DNA from: Cytophagales bacterium
GTDB taxonomy: Bacteria > Bacteroidota > Bacteroidia > Cytophagales > UBA9547
DNA: 9,008 bases
Direction: 5' to 3'
Assembly: GCA_013298205.1 (NCBI GenBank)
Contig: JAAFJZ010000079.1
Location: forward strand, 1-9,008
In this document: positions 6,526 to 9,008 of the stretch, one piece after another
Layout: each line of letters begins with the position of its first letter
How positions within the stretch are numbered: position 1 is the first letter of the stretch
Made by a program: the position numbers and the translations under genes
Notes under the pieces: generated by a model
Seen by the model: the letters and a program-made list of their open reading frames with translations, nothing else
What the model was told of the DNA's origin: nothing
The model's database searches: none

Positions 6526-7689
6526 TCAAAAATACTCAAAAACTCCTTCTTTTGTTTCTAAGCGCACTTTTTTAGTAGAACATTCTTGGGTAAAACCTAC
6601 TATTTTGGCTTCTACACCAAAAGATTCTGATATTTTAATTACTTCTTGGGCTGTATGTTCATCAGTATATATTTCCATACGATGTCCCATATTAAATACT
6701 TTATACATTTCTTGCCAAGCGGTTTCAGACTCTTCTTTGATAAGCTGAAACAATGGTGGAATTGGAAAAAGATTGTTTTTTACAATTTCTACTTGATCTA
6801 TAAAATGCAAAACTTTGGTTTGCCCTCCACCCGAACAGTGCACCAATCCTTTAATTTGACTTCTATGGTTTTCTAAAACTTTTTTAATTATAGGTGCATA
6901 GGTGCGAGTAGGTGATAAAACAAGTTTTCCTGCATCTAATCCTGTATTTTGAATTTTATCTGTAAGTTTTTTAGATCCCGTAAAAACCAAACTTTTATCT
7001 ATTAATGGATCAAATGATTCAGGAAAATATTCAGCGTAATATTTGCTAAAAACATCATGTCTAGCAGATGTAAGCCCGTTACTACCCATTCCTCCATTAT
7101 AGCTTTCTTCATAATTGGCTTTGCCAAAAGATGCCAAACCTACAATTACTTGATTAGGAGCTATGGTGTGGTTGCTGATGATTTCATTTCTTTTTGCTCT
7201 AGCTGTTACCGTGCTATCCACGATAATGGTTCGTACCAAATCGCCTACATCGGCAGTTTCGCCTCCTGTGCTATAAATACCAATACCATGGCTGCGAAGC
7301 ATTTCTAAAATCTCTTCTGTTCCGTTTATAATTGCAGAAATAACTTCACCTGGAATCAAGTTTTTATTTCTGCCAATGGTAGAGGAAAGCAATATATTAT
7401 CAGTTACACCTACACAAAGCAAATCGTCTAGATTCATAACAATAGCATCTTGCGCTATTCCTTTCCATACGCTTAAATCGCCCGTTTCTTTCCAATATAA
7501 ATACGCCAAAGATGATTTTGTGCCTGCTCCATCTGCGTGCATAATATTGCACCAATCAGGGTCGCCTGAAAGAATATCGGGAATAACTTTACAAAAAGCC
7601 TTAGGAAAAATGCCTTTATCTATGTTTTTGATAGAATTGTGCACGTCTTCTTTTGAAGCCGACACCCCTCTGAGCATATATTTTTCCAT
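6526..7689 (-). CDS. purM: Phosphoribosylformylglycinamidine cyclo-ligase (Bacteroidota-type PurM)
   Basis: A 387-residue AIR synthase of the PurM/PurL/SelD/HypE superfamily. It closes FGAM to aminoimidazole ribonucleotide with ATP in de novo purine synthesis. Superfamily marks in order: HADGAGTK at 51-58 (HVDGVGTK in classic PurM), NLDDLLCVG at 86-94, TGGETADV at 141-148 (ATP/Mg-binding acid E144), GMGSNGLTSAR at 200-210, SPTRTYAP at 259-266, CSGGGQTK at 285-292 and FNMGHRMEIY at 332-341. The order and spacing match PurM, but the chain is about 40 residues longer than the E. coli enzyme and has a different N-terminus, as in other Bacteroidota. Many such proteins are labelled only AIR synthase related. 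The ATG at 7689-7687 is 6 bases after the rny stop, so the two genes are very probably one transcript. All the key motifs look intact. Confidence 0.85.
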   Translation of the reverse strand: MEKYMLRGVSASKEDVHNSIKNIDKGIFPKAFCKVIPDILSGDPDWCNIMHADGAGTKSSLAYLYWKETGDLSVWKGIAQDAIVMNLDDLLCVGVTDNILLSSTIGRNKNLIPGEVISAIINGTEEILEMLRSHGIGIYSTGGETADVGDLVRTIIVDSTVTARAKRNEIISNHTIAPNQVIVGLASFGKANYEESYNGGMGSNGLTSARHDVFSKYYAEYFPESFDPLIDKSLVFTGSKKLTDKIQNTGLDAGKLVLSPTRTYAPIIKKVLENHRSQIKGLVHCSGGGQTKVLHFIDQVEIVKNNLFPIPPLFQLIKEESETAWQEMYKVFNMGHRMEIYTDEHTAQEVIKISESFGVEAKIVGFTQECSTKKVRLETKEGVFEYF

Positions 7690-7695
7690 AAGCTA

Positions 7696-9008
7696 TTATT
7701 TTGCTATGCTCACCGTTCTGGTTTCTCTTATTACCGTTACCCTTATTTGCCCAGGATATTGCATTTCTTTTTCTATCTTTTGAGAAATTCCAAAAGCCAT
7801 ATCACCAGCTTTTTGGTCGTTTACAGAATCAGAATCTACAATTACACGAAGCTCTCTACCTGCTTGAATGGCAAAACATTTATTAACACCATCAAATCCC
7901 AAAGCCAATTGCTCCAAATCACGTAATCTTTTTACATAAGAATCCATCATCTCTCTTCTGGCTCCAGGTCTTGAACCCGAAATGGCATCACAAACCTGAA
8001 TGATAGGTGAAATCATTGAATTCATCTCTATTTCATCGTGATGGGCTCCTATTGCATTACAAACATCAGGATGCTCTTTGTACTTTATAGCTAATTCCAT
8101 GCCTACAATTGCATGCGGCAATTCAGCTTCCACTGTAACTACTTTTCCTATATCATGTAAAAGTCCTGCTCTTTTTGCCATTTTCGCATTCAAACCAAGT
8201 TCAGCAGCCATGGTAGCACACATACGGGCTACTTCTTTTGAGTGTTGAAGCAAATTTTGGGCATAAGAAGACCTAAAGCGCATACGACCTACATATTTGA
8301 TAAGTTCAGGGTGTAAACCGTGAATACCTAATTCTATCGTTGTTTTTTCACCTATTTCTACGATTTCTTCGTCAATATCTTTGATGGTTTTGGCTACAAC
8401 TTCCTCTATACGTGCAGGATGAATGCGACCATCGGTAACCAATCTATGCAAAGACAAACGAGCTACTTCTCTTCTTACGGGGTCAAAACCCGAAATGATG
8501 ATGGCTTCTGGCGTATCATCTACAATAAGTTCTACTCCTGTAAGTGCTTCTATAGCTCTGATATTTCTGCCTTCACGCCCTATGATTTTACCTTTTATAT
8601 CATCACTTTCAAGGTTAAAAATAGAAACACAATTTTCTACAGCCGTTTCAGCAGCCGTGCGTTGTATGGTTTGTATAATAATTTTTTTAGCCTCCTTGGT
8701 TGCCGTAAGTTTGGCTTCTTCTGTAATGTCTTTTGCCATAGACATGGCTTTCGATTTTATTTCATTTTCTAAAGCCTCCATCATTTGCTCTTTGGCTTGG
8801 GCTGCGGTGAGCAAGGCTATTTTTTCAAGTTTTTCTACTTGCAATTGATATACTTTATCTAGCTCATCTTTTTTCTTGGCAAGAGCTTCTTGAGCAACTT
8901 GGTGATTTTGCTTGTATTGATCTACTTCTTTTTCTTTGCGAACAAAGTCGTCTGCTGTTTTTTGTACTGAAGCTTCCTTTTGTTTGATTTTGTTTTCATT
9001 GGCAATGA
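7696..9008 (-). CDS. rny: Ribonuclease Y, 5' end outside the window
   Basis: An endoribonuclease that starts mRNA decay and is normally held on the inner membrane by an N-terminal helix. The frame stays open from the stop at 7698-7696 to the right edge, giving 436 residues. RNase Y is about 520 residues, so the membrane anchor and the first part of the coiled coil are missing. The visible N-terminal part, down to about 8650, is rich in Lys, Glu, Gln and Ala, a coiled coil. The KH domain follows, with the GXXG loop IIGREGRN at 8563-8586. The HD domain has the His of NLLQHSKEVA, the HD pair of LLHDIGK at about 8152-8157, LPHAIVGMEL, GAHHDE, and the Asp of QVCDAISG. A conserved C-terminal domain ends in RVTVIRETRTVSIAK. 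A TTG at 8844 is an internal leucine codon, not the start. purM follows after 6 bases. Confidence 0.95.
   Translation of the reverse strand, partial: IANENKIKQKEASVQKTADDFVRKEKEVDQYKQNHQVAQEALAKKKDELDKVYQLQVEKLEKIALLTAAQAKEQMMEALENEIKSKAMSMAKDITEEAKLTATKEAKKIIIQTIQRTAAETAVENCVSIFNLESDDIKGKIIGREGRNIRAIEALTGVELIVDDTPEAIIISGFDPVRREVARLSLHRLVTDGRIHPARIEEVVAKTIKDIDEEIVEIGEKTTIELGIHGLHPELIKYVGRMRFRSSYAQNLLQHSKEVARMCATMAAELGLNAKMAKRAGLLHDIGKVVTVEAELPHAIVGMELAIKYKEHPDVCNAIGAHHDEIEMNSMISPIIQVCDAISGSRPGARREMMDSYVKRLRDLEQLALGFDGVNKCFAIQAGRELRVIVDSDSVNDQKAGDMAFGISQKIEKEMQYPGQIRVTVIRETRTVSIAK

Noticed and set aside
6335..6529. Minus-strand 64-codon open frame between purM and the deacylase gene
   Set aside because: It has only a TTG start overlapping the purM stop. 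It is made almost wholly of Lys, Ile, Asn and Phe, as expected of any AT-rich DNA, resembles no family I know, and runs through the promoter candidate and palindromes.
7376..7783. Plus-strand open frame of 135 codons
   Set aside because: It lies antisense to purM and rny, which are both clearly coding, and its translation has no recognisable domain.
8842..8844. TTG as a possible start of rny
   Set aside because: The frame continues upstream without a stop to the window edge with coiled-coil-like sequence, and RNase Y needs this region, so the TTG is an internal Leu codon.
8423..8848. Plus-strand open frame of 141 codons
   Set aside because: It is antisense to the KH/HD part of rny; its serine-rich translation is the usual shadow of a coding strand.

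Overview
The window is AT-rich, and every gene I can support lies on the minus strand. It looks like ordinary chromosome from a member of the Bacteroidota, probably near the Cytophagia/Sphingobacteriia, though I cannot place it more exactly. The evidence is the Bacteroidota-type long PurM, a Porin_10-like outer-membrane barrel, a BshA bacillithiol glycosyltransferase, RNase Y, leaders without Shine-Dalgarno sequences, and promoter-like elements of the TTTG / TAnnTTTG type.

In the direction of transcription (right to left): the 3' part of rny (RNase Y) enters from the right edge and is followed after 6 bases by purM (purine synthesis). A 222-base AT-rich gap with a candidate promoter and two palindromes precedes an M20 deacylase, probably the arginine-pathway ArgE-type enzyme. 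After 75 bases comes a putative outer-membrane porin whose ATG sits in a perfect 15-bp inverted repeat, then after 100 bases a HAD-family sugar-phosphatase/phosphomutase-like gene. A 323-base non-coding stretch carries a good promoter candidate for the last unit: bshA, a MerR-type regulator with no ATG, and a DUF423 membrane protein, closed by a strong hairpin terminator at 40-77. A second, bidirectional hairpin at 1-30 suggests a convergent gene just outside the left edge.

The genes are mainly housekeeping: RNA turnover, purine and arginine metabolism, low-molecular-weight thiol synthesis and envelope proteins. I see no mobile elements, CRISPR, tRNA or rRNA, and no sign of a new multi-gene system. 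The points most worth a second look are small-scale: the hairpin over the porin start codon, the TTG-only start of the MerR gene, the palindromes in front of the deacylase, and the grouping of bshA with a MerR regulator and DUF423.
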